Assembly (NCBI GenBank): GCA_965247735.1
Contig: CBDFHN010000002.1
Span: 2,852,001 to 2,916,000, forward strand
Source of the DNA: JAOXRU01 sp965247735
GTDB lineage: Bacteria > Bacteroidota > Bacteroidia > Flavobacteriales > Flavobacteriaceae
Reading direction: 5' to 3'
DNA: 64,000 nucleotides
Shown here: positions 43,947-53,015 of the stretch, one piece after another
How positions within the stretch are numbered: position 1 is the first letter of the stretch
Layout of the letters: the number at the start of each line of letters is the position of its first letter
Position numbers and translations under genes: made by a program
Notes under the pieces: model-generated
Told to the model about the DNA's origin: nothing
The model's input: the letters and a program-made list of their open reading frames with translations, nothing else
The model's database searches: none

Positions 43947-45566
43947 ATGAAACATACATTACGTTACGGGATATCTGCTCTGGCTTCATTTTTACTAGTT
44001 GCCTGTGGATCTACCAATATTATATCAACACCTATTGCCAATATAGATACAACACCACTAAAGGTTAGCGATCTTACCGAAAAAGAGTTAAAATCATGGG
44101 TGCATGCCGATCTTGTATCTGATACTATTCCTGGTATGAGTGTTGCTAAAGCCTATAAAGAAATTATAAAAAACAAGAAAGGAAAGACCGTTATTGTTGC
44201 CGTTGTTGATTCTGGCGTTGATATCAATCATGAAGACCTAAGAAATGTTGTTTGGAAAAATAAAGGTGAAATTCCAAATAATGGTAAAGATGATGACAAA
44301 AATGGTTTTATAGATGATGTTAATGGATGGAATTTTTTAGGGCCAACTACTCACGAAACACTAGAATTAACTAGAATTGTAAAAAAAGGCAGCGATACTC
44401 CTGATTATTTTAAGGCGAAAGCAGATTTAGATAAGCAAAAACAAGAAGCAGTTGCAAACAAACAACAATACGAACAAATTTTACAAGGTCTTGTTGGTGC
44501 TGATAAAGTTATCAAAAAAGAGCTAGGAAAAGAAACCTATACCAAAGCCGATGTTGCTGGTATAAAAAGTACCGATCAAAATGTATTGCAAGCAGTAGGA
44601 ATGATCAATCAGATGTTTACTTACGATCCGTCAATTCCAAACTTGATAAAAGACATTAAGGAGGGAGTTACACATTTTACAGAATCATTAAACTATAATT
44701 TGAATACCGATTTTGAAGGAAGAAAAGGTCTAGGAGATAATCCTGATGATTTTTCGGTTAAAGTTTATGGAGATAATAAAGTTAATACCAGTTTAGCAGA
44801 TACTAAGCATGGTACTCACGTTGCAGGTATTATTGCAGCACAACGTAATAATAATAAAGGGATGAATGGTGTTGCTAATAATGTAAAAATTATGGCATTA
44901 AGAGCTGTTCCTAATGGAGATGAATACGACAAAGATATTGCACTAGCATTGCGTTATGCGGTAGACAATGGTGCTACCATTATAAACACCAGTTTTGGAA
45001 AAGGATATTCTCCTCATAAAGAATGGGTGATGGATGCGATAAAATATGCTGCCAGTAAAGATGTATTGATTGTAAATGCCGCAGGAAATAGTTCGTATAA
45101 CTTAGATGTTAAAAATTCTTATCCAAACGATGCTTATGACAACTCTGCTGAATATGCCAATAACTTTTTATCCGTAGGTGCACTCAACTATAAATATGGT
45201 AGTGAACTTGCTGCTAGCTTTAGCAATTACGGTAAAATTAATGTTGATGTTTTTGCTCCTGGAACAAAAATATGGTCAACAACACCAAGCAGTACTTATG
45301 AGTATTTACAGGGGACTTCTATGGCCGCACCTGCTGTAGCTGGAGTTGCAGCATTAATAAGATCGCAGTATCCAAAACTAAGTGCTGTTCAGGTAAAAAA
45401 GATTATCATGAATTCTGGACTTGAAGCAAATACAACCGTTGTTGTTGGCGAAGGAGGTAGAAACTCTGAAAAATTTACTAATATTTCTAAATCTGGTAAA
45501 ATGGTAAATGCATATAATGCTTTACTATTGGCTCAAAAAGTTGCCGCTGGAAAAGTAAAACTATAA
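43947..45566 (+). CDS. S8 subtilisin-like lipoprotein peptidase
   Basis: 539 residues. The signal is RYGISALASFLLVAC with lipid Cys at 20. Catalytic triad: Asp88 (AVVDSGVDINHEDLRN), His288 (TKHGTHVAGI) and Ser458 (GTSMAAPAVAG), with Asn in NAAGNSSY as oxyanion residue. The 200-residue insert between Asp and His (rich in Lys and Gln) is common in this phylum. It is a cell-envelope protease. It is preceded by the shared leader, as are the M1 and S41 genes. Confidence 0.95.
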   Translation: MKHTLRYGISALASFLLVACGSTNIISTPIANIDTTPLKVSDLTEKELKSWVHADLVSDTIPGMSVAKAYKEIIKNKKGKTVIVAVVDSGVDINHEDLRNVVWKNKGEIPNNGKDDDKNGFIDDVNGWNFLGPTTHETLELTRIVKKGSDTPDYFKAKADLDKQKQEAVANKQQYEQILQGLVGADKVIKKELGKETYTKADVAGIKSTDQNVLQAVGMINQMFTYDPSIPNLIKDIKEGVTHFTESLNYNLNTDFEGRKGLGDNPDDFSVKVYGDNKVNTSLADTKHGTHVAGIIAAQRNNNKGMNGVANNVKIMALRAVPNGDEYDKDIALALRYAVDNGATIINTSFGKGYSPHKEWVMDAIKYAASKDVLIVNAAGNSSYNLDVKNSYPNDAYDNSAEYANNFLSVGALNYKYGSELAASFSNYGKINVDVFAPGTKIWSTTPSSTYEYLQGTSMAAPAVAGVAALIRSQYPKLSAVQVKKIIMNSGLEANTTVVVGEGGRNSEKFTNISKSGKMVNAYNALLLAQKVAAGKVKL

Positions 45567-45633
45567 ATCTTATTTTCTAACCTAGCGTTGGAAATATCAA
45601 TACCTATTAAAGAACTAACTTAAAATTACAATT

Positions 45634-45763
45634 GTGAACCGAGCATGCTAAAAAGTTTATTACCTAAGAAAAATCGAAGATTCATGAACTCCATTGAAAA
45701 ACAATAAAAAGATTGTGAGTAATGACTAATAGCGAACAGCATGTTACCGTTAAAAAACAATAA
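45634..45763 (+). ncRNA. Leader copy 2, before the M1 peptidase gene
   Basis: 130 bases, closely similar to copy 1 over the full length with scattered changes. CATGCT (45644-45649) pairs with AGCATG (45738-45743), as in copy 1. TTCATGAACTCC and TTACCGTTAAAAAACAATAA are kept. It ends 11 bases before the start codon. Confidence 0.6.
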
Positions 45764-45774
45764 ATCAAACACAC

Positions 45775-47658
45775 ATGAAAAAAAACATTTTTACCACACT
45801 TATTGCAATTCTTAGCATAAGCATTGCAATATCGCAAAACAATACCTCGTATTGGCAACAACATGTTGACTATACCATGGATGTATCTGTTAATGTTAAA
45901 GATTTTACCTATTCTGGAACTCAAAAATTGGAATACACCAACAACGCTCCAGAAGCATTAAATAAAGTATATTATCACTTATTTTTTAATGCTTTTCAAC
46001 CAGGAAGCGAAATGGACGCTAGAATCCAAAATATTTCTGATCCTGATGGGAGAATGGTAAAGAACTTAGGAACAAAAAAAGATCCTATATTTGAAAGTAG
46101 AATCAGTAAGCTTTCTCCTTCTGAAATAGGCTTTTTAAAAATTAAATCCCTAAAACAAAACGGAAAAACATTAAAATACACTACCGAAGGTACGGTCCTT
46201 GAGGTGGAACTTGCAACAGCCATTCAACCAGGAGAAAAAGTAACTTTTGATATGACTTTTGACGGACAGGTTCCTGTTCAGATTAGAAGATCTGGAAGAA
46301 ATAATGCCGAAGGTGTTGCACTTTCTATGACGCAATGGTATCCTAAAATGGCGGAATACGATTTTGAAGGATGGCATACTTCTCCATATATTGCAAGAGA
46401 ATTCCATCAAGTATGGGGTAATTTTGATGTAAAGCTTACCCTAGACAAAAAATATACTATTGGCGGTACTGGATACTTACAAAATGCCAATGAAATTGGA
46501 CATGGTTATGAAGATGATGGTGTAAAAGTTAAAAAACACAAAGGGAAGACCTTAACATGGCATTTTAAAGCGCCAAATGTATTAGACTTTGCTTGGACAG
46601 CAGATCCAGATTATGTACATGACAAGATGCAAGTTCCTAATGGCCCAATGCTTCACTTTTTATATAAAAATGATAAAGAAATTATAGAAAACTGGAAAAA
46701 ACTACAACCTAAAGCTGTAGAGATGATGCAGTTTTTTAGTAAAAGTATTGGAGAATATCCATGGGAACAATATTCTATACTACAAGGTGGTGATGGTGGT
46801 ATGGAGTATGCAATGTGTACTTTAATTACTGGTGGACGTAATTTTGGAAGCTTAGCAGGTGTTACTTCTCATGAAATGGCACATACTTGGTTTCAACATA
46901 TTTTAGCCTCTAACGAGTCTAAACACGAATGGATGGATGAAGGGTTTACTTCTTTTATCTCTGCACTTTGCATGAATCAAGTTATGGATCAAAAGAAAGA
47001 CAATCCTTTTAGAGGATCGTACAGAGGATATCAATATTTAGTGAAATCTGGAAAAGAGCAACCACAATCTACCCATGCAGATCGATATAACGAAAACATG
47101 CCTTATAGTATTGCTGCATATAGTAAAGGTGCCATTTTCTTATCGCAATTAGGATATGTAATTGGACAAGACAAATTAATGGAGACATTAAAAAGATATT
47201 TCCAAGATTTTAAATTCAAGCACCCTACTCCAAATGATATCAAAAGAACAGCAGAAAAGGTTTCCGGATTGCATTTAGATTGGTATTTAACAGATTGGAC
47301 ACAAACAACAAACACTATCGATTACGGAATTAAAACGGTAACCGCTAAGGGTAATAAAACAGAAATTACACTAGAGCGCAACGGACTAATGCCAATGCCT
47401 ATAGATATTGTTGTTGTTTATAAAGATGGGACTAAAGAAAGTTTCTATGCTCCATTACGTATGATGAGAGGCGAAAAAGCGAATCCTTACCCAACTATCA
47501 GCAGAAAAGTATTAGCAGATTGGGCTTGGGCTTTTCCAACCTATAGTTTTACTATTGACAAAGCATCAAATGAAATTGAAACTATTGTTATAGATCCATC
47601 ACAATTGATGGCAGATACCAATCCAAATAATAATGTTTATCCTGCTCCAACAGAGTAA
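45775..47658 (+). CDS. M1-family aminopeptidase
   Basis: 627 residues. The signal peptide is NIFTTLIAILSISIAISQ. The zinc site is HEMAH at 366-370, with third ligand Glu in WMDEGFTSF. The substrate-binding GGMEYAMCT motif comes before it. The N-terminal saddle (YTMDVSVNVKDFTYSGTQKLEYTNN) and the C-terminal beta domain are complete, and the length fits the shorter Bacteroidota M1 enzymes. It trims peptides in the periplasm. The last 117 coding bases and the terminator are duplicated at 49106-49287. Confidence 0.95.
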   Translation: MKKNIFTTLIAILSISIAISQNNTSYWQQHVDYTMDVSVNVKDFTYSGTQKLEYTNNAPEALNKVYYHLFFNAFQPGSEMDARIQNISDPDGRMVKNLGTKKDPIFESRISKLSPSEIGFLKIKSLKQNGKTLKYTTEGTVLEVELATAIQPGEKVTFDMTFDGQVPVQIRRSGRNNAEGVALSMTQWYPKMAEYDFEGWHTSPYIAREFHQVWGNFDVKLTLDKKYTIGGTGYLQNANEIGHGYEDDGVKVKKHKGKTLTWHFKAPNVLDFAWTADPDYVHDKMQVPNGPMLHFLYKNDKEIIENWKKLQPKAVEMMQFFSKSIGEYPWEQYSILQGGDGGMEYAMCTLITGGRNFGSLAGVTSHEMAHTWFQHILASNESKHEWMDEGFTSFISALCMNQVMDQKKDNPFRGSYRGYQYLVKSGKEQPQSTHADRYNENMPYSIAAYSKGAIFLSQLGYVIGQDKLMETLKRYFQDFKFKHPTPNDIKRTAEKVSGLHLDWYLTDWTQTTNTIDYGIKTVTAKGNKTEITLERNGLMPMPIDIVVVYKDGTKESFYAPLRMMRGEKANPYPTISRKVLADWAWAFPTYSFTIDKASNEIETIVIDPSQLMADTNPNNNVYPAPTE

Positions 47659-47720
47659 TTATTGTAAACAATATATTTTTAAAACGGGAAGTGGCTTGTG
47701 GAGCTGCTTCCCGTTTTTTT
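47541..47720 (+). repeat. Direct repeat copy A (end of M1 gene plus terminator)
   Basis: About 180 bases. Copy B is at 49106-49287 and matches at over 90 per cent, through the stop codon and the terminator hairpin. The adhesin-like gene lies between the copies. Confidence 0.93.
47682..47720 (+). terminator. Terminator of the M1 gene
   Basis: AACGGGAAG and CTTCCCGTT form a 9-bp stem with an inner GGC/AGC-like hairpin, followed by T7. Confidence 0.85.
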
Positions 47721-47807
47721 GTGCTCAATTTTGATAAAAAACATATCCTACTAGTTCTTAAGTCTAAGTAACTTTTTTTATAGAAGGCAAACAACTATTC
47801 AGCACAA

Positions 47808-47851
47808 ACAAAAACACAGCCTATTAAAAAAATAGCTTGTTGTGTTTTTAT
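47808..47851 (+). repeat. Imperfect hairpin before the adhesin-like gene
   Basis: AAAACACA and TGTGTTTT pair around an inner CTATT/AATAG-type stem. It may be a leftover terminator or part of the inserted segment. Confidence 0.45.
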
Positions 47852-47962
47852 GGAACCTGGGGGTATCCTAGCTCTCCTAATAATTAATTACTCACAATTT
47901 CTTCTTCAAATAGGATTTTTCCTAAATTTGTTATCTTAAACAAGATCTTAAAAACGTTATTT

Positions 47963-48997
47963 ATGAAAAAAATATTACTATCAATTATTTTGTCTGGAAT
48001 CATGTTTGGATTAACAGCACAAGAAAATAAAATTGACCTAACTGGAAATATTGGGATTGGAACAATTAATCCTGCACTAAGTCTACACATAAAAAACCCT
48101 GCAGGAGGAGGAGCATTTGCAATCGAAAGAGGAAATAAATTGTGGAAGTTTTCTATTCAAAATACGGGAGATAGATTATACTTGACTAATTCAGCAAACG
48201 TTGGTCAATTCTTTACTTTCGCAAAAGAAGGAAGGCTCGGAATTGGGACTTCTAACCCCCAAAGTCCATTACATATTGAAACTGATAGTTGGTTAAGTTC
48301 TCTAATAACATTAAAAGACACCCATTATTCTCCTCATCAAATATATCATTTTCAAGTGGAGAGTGATGGGTTAAAAATAAAACAAGACGATACGATTAAC
48401 TACCAATTTAAAACAGGAGGGGATTTTGTTGTAAACAATGGGAATCTTGGCATTGGAACAGCTAGTCCAAATTTAAAGCTACATATTAAAGACCCTGATG
48501 GTGGAGCTGCATTCGGCATTGAAAGAGGTGGTAAATTATGGAGATTTGATATTCAGAATACCGGTAACAACCTATATGTAAGTAATTCATCAAATCCTAG
48601 TGGTTCTAAATTTACATTTACAAAAGATGGTAGACTTGGGATTGGAACAACAAGTCCTGATTCTAAACTTACAGTAAAAGGATTAATTCATTCTCGTGAG
48701 GTAAAAGTGACATCAACTGCTGGCGGAGCCGATTTTGTTTTTGAGAATGATTATGATTTACCTACTTTAGATGAAGTAGAAAAATATATAAAAAAGAATA
48801 AGCATCTCCCAGAAATAGCTTCAGCGATAGAAATGAATAAAAATGGTATTCATTTAGCCGAAATGAATATTAAACTTCTTCAAAAAATAGAGGAATTAAC
48901 ACTTTATACAATTGAACAGCAGAAAGAAATAGAAAGATTAAAACTACTTGAAAAAAGATTGTCAAGAATTGAAAAACTACTTGAATTCGAGAAATAA
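47963..48997 (+). CDS. Secreted fibre-like protein with endosialidase-chaperone-type end
   Basis: 344 residues. The signal peptide is KILLSIILSGIMFGLTAQ. Three to four repeats of G-N-[IL]-G-I-G-T-x-x-P-x-x-x-L-H-I (about 30, 95, 165, 225) are typical of trimeric fibre or adhesin stalks. Two near-identical blocks read GGxAFxIERGxKLWxFxIQNTG. The C-terminus (DYDLPTLDEVEKYIKKNKHLPEIASAIEM...) followed by a coiled coil is the version found in many Bacteroidota secreted proteins. It lies between two copies of the M1 tail, so it was probably gained by insertion or duplication. Confidence 0.85.
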   Translation: MKKILLSIILSGIMFGLTAQENKIDLTGNIGIGTINPALSLHIKNPAGGGAFAIERGNKLWKFSIQNTGDRLYLTNSANVGQFFTFAKEGRLGIGTSNPQSPLHIETDSWLSSLITLKDTHYSPHQIYHFQVESDGLKIKQDDTINYQFKTGGDFVVNNGNLGIGTASPNLKLHIKDPDGGAAFGIERGGKLWRFDIQNTGNNLYVSNSSNPSGSKFTFTKDGRLGIGTTSPDSKLTVKGLIHSREVKVTSTAGGADFVFENDYDLPTLDEVEKYIKKNKHLPEIASAIEMNKNGIHLAEMNIKLLQKIEELTLYTIEQQKEIERLKLLEKRLSRIEKLLEFEK

Positions 48998-49105
48998 TAC
49001 AGTCCGTAATTAATAGTTATTTTGTTTTGACCCTTAATCATTCTATGCCGAAATTAAGGACTAAAACTTAGCGTCAAAAAAAGATTGGTCTAGCGTTTTT
49101 CTAAT

Positions 49106-49287
49106 CTATAGCTCTACTATTGACAAAGCATCAAGTGAAATTGAAACTATTGTTATAGATCCATCGCAATTGATGGCAGATACCAATCCAAATAATAATG
49201 TTTATCCTGCTCCAGCAGAGTAACTATTGTAAACAATATATTTTAAAAACGGGAAGTGGCTTGTGGAGCTGCTTCCCGTTTTTTTTT
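49106..49287 (+). repeat. Direct repeat copy B (end of M1 gene plus terminator)
   Basis: Carries 116 bases of M1 coding sequence with stop, then the whole terminator. Codon changes are mostly silent (CAA/CAG, ACA/GCA). It has no start of its own; it acts only as terminator of the adhesin-like gene region. Confidence 0.93.
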
Positions 49288-49308
49288 ACAACTAATCTGC
49301 AATTTCTT

Positions 49309-49316
49309 TATCTTTG
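49309..49316 (+). promoter_or_regulatory. -7 element of the ASCH gene
   Basis: TATCTTTG fits TAnnTTTG and lies 14 bases before the TTG start. It excludes the longer frames opening at 49198 and 49256. Confidence 0.5.
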
Positions 49317-49330
49317 TTATAAAAACTTCC

Positions 49331-49801
49331 TTGAAGAAACAACAGCAGTCCATATTAACACTCTGGAACAACTTCCTCAAACAACATCCAGAGCACAAAA
49401 ACAGAAAAATACCTGAATCATTTTACTTTTGTGATAATGAAAAAGATGCTAATGAATGTGCAGAACTTGTCGTCAATGGTATAAAACAAGCTACAGCAAC
49501 CTCATTATGGTGGTTTGAATACCATAAAGAAGCATTGCCTAAGCCTGGAGATTTAGCTATCATAACCGATTGGGATGGAAATGCTAAAGCAATAATTGAA
49601 ACCATAAAAATAACCCCAACTCCTTATAACAAAATTACAGCAGCTTTTGCTATAACTGAAGGTGAAGGCGACAAATCTTTAGCCTATTGGAAAAAAGTAC
49701 ATAAAGCTTATTATACTCGTGAAATGAAACCTCATAATGCTGATTTTGATGAAAATATGATGATTATTTGTGAGTATTTTAAAACAGTTTACTCGATCTA
49801 A
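49331..49801 (+). CDS. ASCH-domain protein
   Basis: 156 residues with TTG start at 49331, chosen because a -7 box lies just upstream and the longer frame runs through the duplicated terminator. After an N-terminal helix (ILTLWNNFLKQHP) the ASCH fold follows: FYFCDNEKDANECAELVVNGIKQATATSLWWFEY, LPKPGDLAIITDWDGNAKAIIETIKITP and AFAITEGEGDKSLAYWKKVHKAYYTRE. ASCH domains resemble PUA and bind or act on RNA or modified nucleosides; the target is unknown. Confidence 0.9.
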   Translation: MKKQQQSILTLWNNFLKQHPEHKNRKIPESFYFCDNEKDANECAELVVNGIKQATATSLWWFEYHKEALPKPGDLAIITDWDGNAKAIIETIKITPTPYNKITAAFAITEGEGDKSLAYWKKVHKAYYTREMKPHNADFDENMMIICEYFKTVYSI

Positions 49802-49949
49802 AATTTTGTTACTATTTATTGCTTACTCGTACTCTCGATTTATTGATGTGGTTAGCAATAAATAGTAACGATATGCTATTGTTGTTTTCAATTACTAGTC
49901 TTTTTTCCTGATTCTAACAGCGAAGCGATCTTTTCTCTTTTTCTTTTTC

Positions 49950-49957
49950 TATTTTTG
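49950..49957 (+). promoter_or_regulatory. -7 element of rnpA
   Basis: TATTTTTG ends 6 bases before the ATG at 49964, so a leaderless or nearly leaderless mRNA is expected. Confidence 0.6.
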
Positions 49958-49963
49958 CAGCTT

Positions 49964-50353
49964 ATGTCAACACCCCGTTTTACATTTCCAAAGGAAGAAA
50001 AGCTAAAAAGCAAAAAACTTATTGGACGTTTATTCTCCGAAGGCAACTCGGTATCTTCTTTTCCCATAAGACTAGTATATGTTGAAACATCGTTTCAAGA
50101 GGAACTCAAAGCACAAGCAGGGTTTTCTGTGCCTAAAAGAAATTTTAAGCTAGCTGTTTCTAGAAACCGTATCAAGAGATTATTAAGAGAAGCCTATCGT
50201 CATCAGAAGCCAGCTCTTTTTAACAACATTACAACACCCTATGCGTTTATGTTTTTGTATCTTGGTAAAAAAGAACCAAGTGCAAAAGAAATTTCTGATA
50301 AGATGGAACAGTTATTGATCCGTTTTTTAGAAAAAACTAGTGCAGAAAAATAA
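49964..50353 (+). CDS. rnpA: Ribonuclease P protein component
   Basis: 129 residues from ATG 49964; the frame opens 9 bases earlier on a TTG inside the -7 region. Motifs: FTFPKEEKLKSKKLIGRLFSEG, AGFSVPKRNFKLAVSRNRIKRLLREAYR (the RNR box that binds RNase P RNA) and the C-terminal helix. It works with the RNase P RNA on tRNA precursors. It lies upstream of the S41 peptidase gene, a frequent pair in Flavobacteriaceae; dnaA/rpmH are not here. Confidence 0.95.
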   Translation: MSTPRFTFPKEEKLKSKKLIGRLFSEGNSVSSFPIRLVYVETSFQEELKAQAGFSVPKRNFKLAVSRNRIKRLLREAYRHQKPALFNNITTPYAFMFLYLGKKEPSAKEISDKMEQLLIRFLEKTSAEK

Positions 50354-50417
50354 CGGTACTCTTTTTTTTAATAATTTGGCAGTATATAATCCCTTTTTAG
50401 GGTTTTTAATTTTGAGA

Positions 50418-50496
50418 TAAACCGAGCGAGCTAAAACACTTATCGTTTTAATGAACGACTATAAATGGACAGCACGTGATCGTTAAAAAATAATAA
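50418..50496 (+). ncRNA. Leader copy 3, before the S41 peptidase gene
   Basis: 79 bases sharing ACCGAGC-AGCTAAAA at the 5' side, AATGAACGAC in the middle and GACAGCACGTGATCGTTAAAAAATAATAA at the 3' side with copies 1 and 2; about 50 bases of their centre are missing. CGAGCT and AGCACG can pair at five of six positions. It ends 10 bases before the ATG. Confidence 0.5.
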
Positions 50497-50506
50497 GTAC
50501 AGAACC

Positions 50507-52138
50507 ATGAAAAAAATACAAAAACGTATCCTAATACCTATTCTAGCACTAACAGTATTGATTGTTGGCTCTAGTTTTAGTTTTAAGAGTGATTTCTTTG
50601 AAATTGCAAAGCAAGTAGAAATTTTCACGACTTTGTTTAAGGAATTAAACATGAATTATGTGGATGAAACCAATCCAGCTGAGCTTATGGATTCTGCTAT
50701 AAAAAATATGTTAGGAGAATTAGATCCTTATACTGTATTTTTAAATGAACAGGATGTTGAAGAATATAAAATCAGGAATGCTGGTGCTTATTCTGGTGTT
50801 GGCGCATTAATACGTTCTTATAAAGACAAACTGGTAATAATAGAACCTTACAAGGATTATCCTGCCGATAAAGCAGGTTTAAAAGCAGGTGATGAAATTA
50901 TTAAAATCGGAGATATTGTAGTAGCCAACTTTAAGGAAGATGCAATAGATCTTATGAAAGGAGCCAATAATACTAGTGTAACCATTACCTATAAAAGACA
51001 AGGAAAAGAGCAAACTACCACATTAACCAGGAGCGAAATAGAGATTGATGCGGTTCCTTTTTCAGGGATGATTGATGATAAAACTGGTTATGTTGTATTG
51101 GCAAAATTCAATAGAAAAGCTTCCTCTCAGACAAAAGATGCCATTAAGGATCTAAAATCTCAAGGAGCAGAACGTATTGTACTAGATTTAAGAGGAAACC
51201 CAGGGGGTTTACTTAACGAAGCCATCGCTATTGTAAATCTTTTTATTCCAAAAGGGCAAGTTATTACCACTACAAAATCAAAAGTAAAAAAATTCAATAA
51301 AGTCTATAAAACCAAGAGTAAGGCCTTAGATACCGAAATTCCACTTGTTGTTTTAGTAAATGGAAGAAGTGCTTCTGCTAGCGAAATTGTATCGGGTGCT
51401 TTACAAGATTTAGATCGGGCTGTAGTAATTGGTGCTAGAAGTTTTGGAAAAGGACTGGTTCAACGCCCAATGAGACTTACCTATGGTACCCAATTAAAAG
51501 TTACCATTTCTAGATACTATACGCCTTCTGGACGTTGCATACAATCATTAGATTACTGGAATAGAGATAGAGAAGGAAAAGCGGTTAAAACCAAAACCTT
51601 TAATGAATTTAAAACCAAAAACGGAAGAAAAGTTTTTGATGGTGGTGGAGTACTTCCAGACATAGAGGTTGCTTCTCAAAAAACAAGTGCTTTCTCTAAA
51701 GCTTTACAGGCAAATAATGTAGTTTTTGATTATGCTACTAATTACTTTTACAGCCATAACATTACTAGCATTTCTGATTTTAATTTTGATGATGCTAGCT
51801 TTACCGAATTTAAAAACTTTGTAAAAAACAGTGGCTTTTCTTATGAAACTAAAACCGAAAAACAGCTTCATGAAATTATGAATACTGATGAAGGTAAAGG
51901 ACTTAATGCATCTGTACAAGAAAAATACAAAGGACTACTTGCTGCGATAAACAAAGGTAAGCTTGCCGCTTTAGATGAATACAAAGGTGAGATTGCTGCC
52001 AATCTAAAAGATGAAATTGTAAAACGTTATTTTTACAGAGAAGGTTTATATAACTACTACCTCAAAAACGATGAAACTATCCTACTTGCCACAGAACTGT
52101 TGGCTAATAAAAACAAATATGAGGGGATTTTAAAGTAA
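50507..52138 (+). CDS. S41-family C-terminal processing peptidase
   Basis: 543 residues. An N-terminal signal anchor (ILIPILALTVLIVGSSFSF), a helical region with DEVYLxxxxDP-type LGELDPYTVFLNEQD, a PDZ domain at about 85-170 (YSGVGALI...DKAGLKAGDEIIKIGD), then the peptidase: GGLLNEAIAIVNLFIPKG, the Ser288/290 region NGRSASASEI and the Lys in GARSFGKGLVQ. It cuts C-terminal ends of periplasmic proteins. It follows rnpA after 153 bases and has its own leader. Confidence 0.95.
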   Translation: MKKIQKRILIPILALTVLIVGSSFSFKSDFFEIAKQVEIFTTLFKELNMNYVDETNPAELMDSAIKNMLGELDPYTVFLNEQDVEEYKIRNAGAYSGVGALIRSYKDKLVIIEPYKDYPADKAGLKAGDEIIKIGDIVVANFKEDAIDLMKGANNTSVTITYKRQGKEQTTTLTRSEIEIDAVPFSGMIDDKTGYVVLAKFNRKASSQTKDAIKDLKSQGAERIVLDLRGNPGGLLNEAIAIVNLFIPKGQVITTTKSKVKKFNKVYKTKSKALDTEIPLVVLVNGRSASASEIVSGALQDLDRAVVIGARSFGKGLVQRPMRLTYGTQLKVTISRYYTPSGRCIQSLDYWNRDREGKAVKTKTFNEFKTKNGRKVFDGGGVLPDIEVASQKTSAFSKALQANNVVFDYATNYFYSHNITSISDFNFDDASFTEFKNFVKNSGFSYETKTEKQLHEIMNTDEGKGLNASVQEKYKGLLAAINKGKLAALDEYKGEIAANLKDEIVKRYFYREGLYNYYLKNDETILLATELLANKNKYEGILK

Positions 52139-52265
52139 AATAACTATCGACAGAAAACTTCTATTCACCGATAGAAAATTTAGGAGTAACTATAGCATTA
52201 ACTCCTAAAGGAGAATGTTTAATATCTTAATTGGTTAAACGCATATTAACGTTTAGCAAATTGAT

Positions 52266-52811
52266 ATGAAAAACATTATATTTTTCCTTACCATACTATC
52301 TAATCTACTATTTGTTGGTTGTAAAAACGATGATTTTCATATTGAGGAAAAAATGCCATCAAAAACATTGATCGACAGTTTACCTTTTTCAGAACCTTTT
52401 TATCAGCAATATAAAGATTACTATGTGTCCGATGATTTTATAGTCGACTTTTATGGTTCATATAAAATCTTTGATAATATTGATTCTTTAAACAAAACGT
52501 TAACTGTGAATGATTATGTTAAAGATCCTCAAATAATAACCGAAAAAGAATTAAAAGACAATATCTCAATTGCTGTTCTTAAGGAATATACTGCATGTTC
52601 AGCAGAGATGACACTTGACACCGTCTTATTTACTACTCATAAGATAGCCGTTTATTATTCAGAAAAACTCGATTTTGGTGCCATGGAATCTGGAGGTCCA
52701 AATTGTGCAGCACAAATACAACCTTTTGTTTTGTTTATTACCAACAAAAAAGAATATACCGCTGTTGAGTTTTTTGAAAATGAAGAATTTGTTTTTAAAA
52801 TCGTTAAGTAA
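52266..52811 (+). CDS. Lipoprotein of unknown function
   Basis: 181 residues. The signal is IIFFLTILSNLLFVGC with lipid Cys near residue 19, then KNDDF. The mature part has two cysteines (TACSAE and GPNCAAQ) and beta strands that suggest a small envelope protein. No family is recognised. It is a single gene; an imperfect hairpin (TTTAGGAGT/ACTCCTAAA, about 52180-52208) precedes it, perhaps the terminator of the S41 gene. Confidence 0.75.
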   Translation: MKNIIFFLTILSNLLFVGCKNDDFHIEEKMPSKTLIDSLPFSEPFYQQYKDYYVSDDFIVDFYGSYKIFDNIDSLNKTLTVNDYVKDPQIITEKELKDNISIAVLKEYTACSAEMTLDTVLFTTHKIAVYYSEKLDFGAMESGGPNCAAQIQPFVLFITNKKEYTAVEFFENEEFVFKIVK

Positions 52812-53015
52812 TAAAAACTAAAAATCGATCTTCAAAAAACGTTTCTCACAACAAATAATATTGTTTTAAATTAGATCCATTAGTTCGACACCCCTTTTCA
52901 AACTAGCAATATATTACTATATATCAACACATTATAGTACTACAATATGATCTTAAATTTGTTGAAGTGATCCAAAATTCATAAATTAGAAGGTATTAAC
53001 CAATACCAATTATTT

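Noticed and set aside
43792..43989. 65-codon minus-strand frame over the S8 leader
   Set aside because: It lies antisense to the conserved leader and the S8 signal peptide; no start or family signal.
47963..48997. Prophage tail fibre
   Set aside because: The end domain occurs in phage fibres, but the gene has a signal peptide and there are no phage genes around; a secreted fibre-like protein fits better.
49198..49416. 72-codon plus-strand frame at the repeat B/ASCH junction
   Set aside because: It runs out of the duplicated M1 tail and terminator and is out of frame with the ASCH gene.
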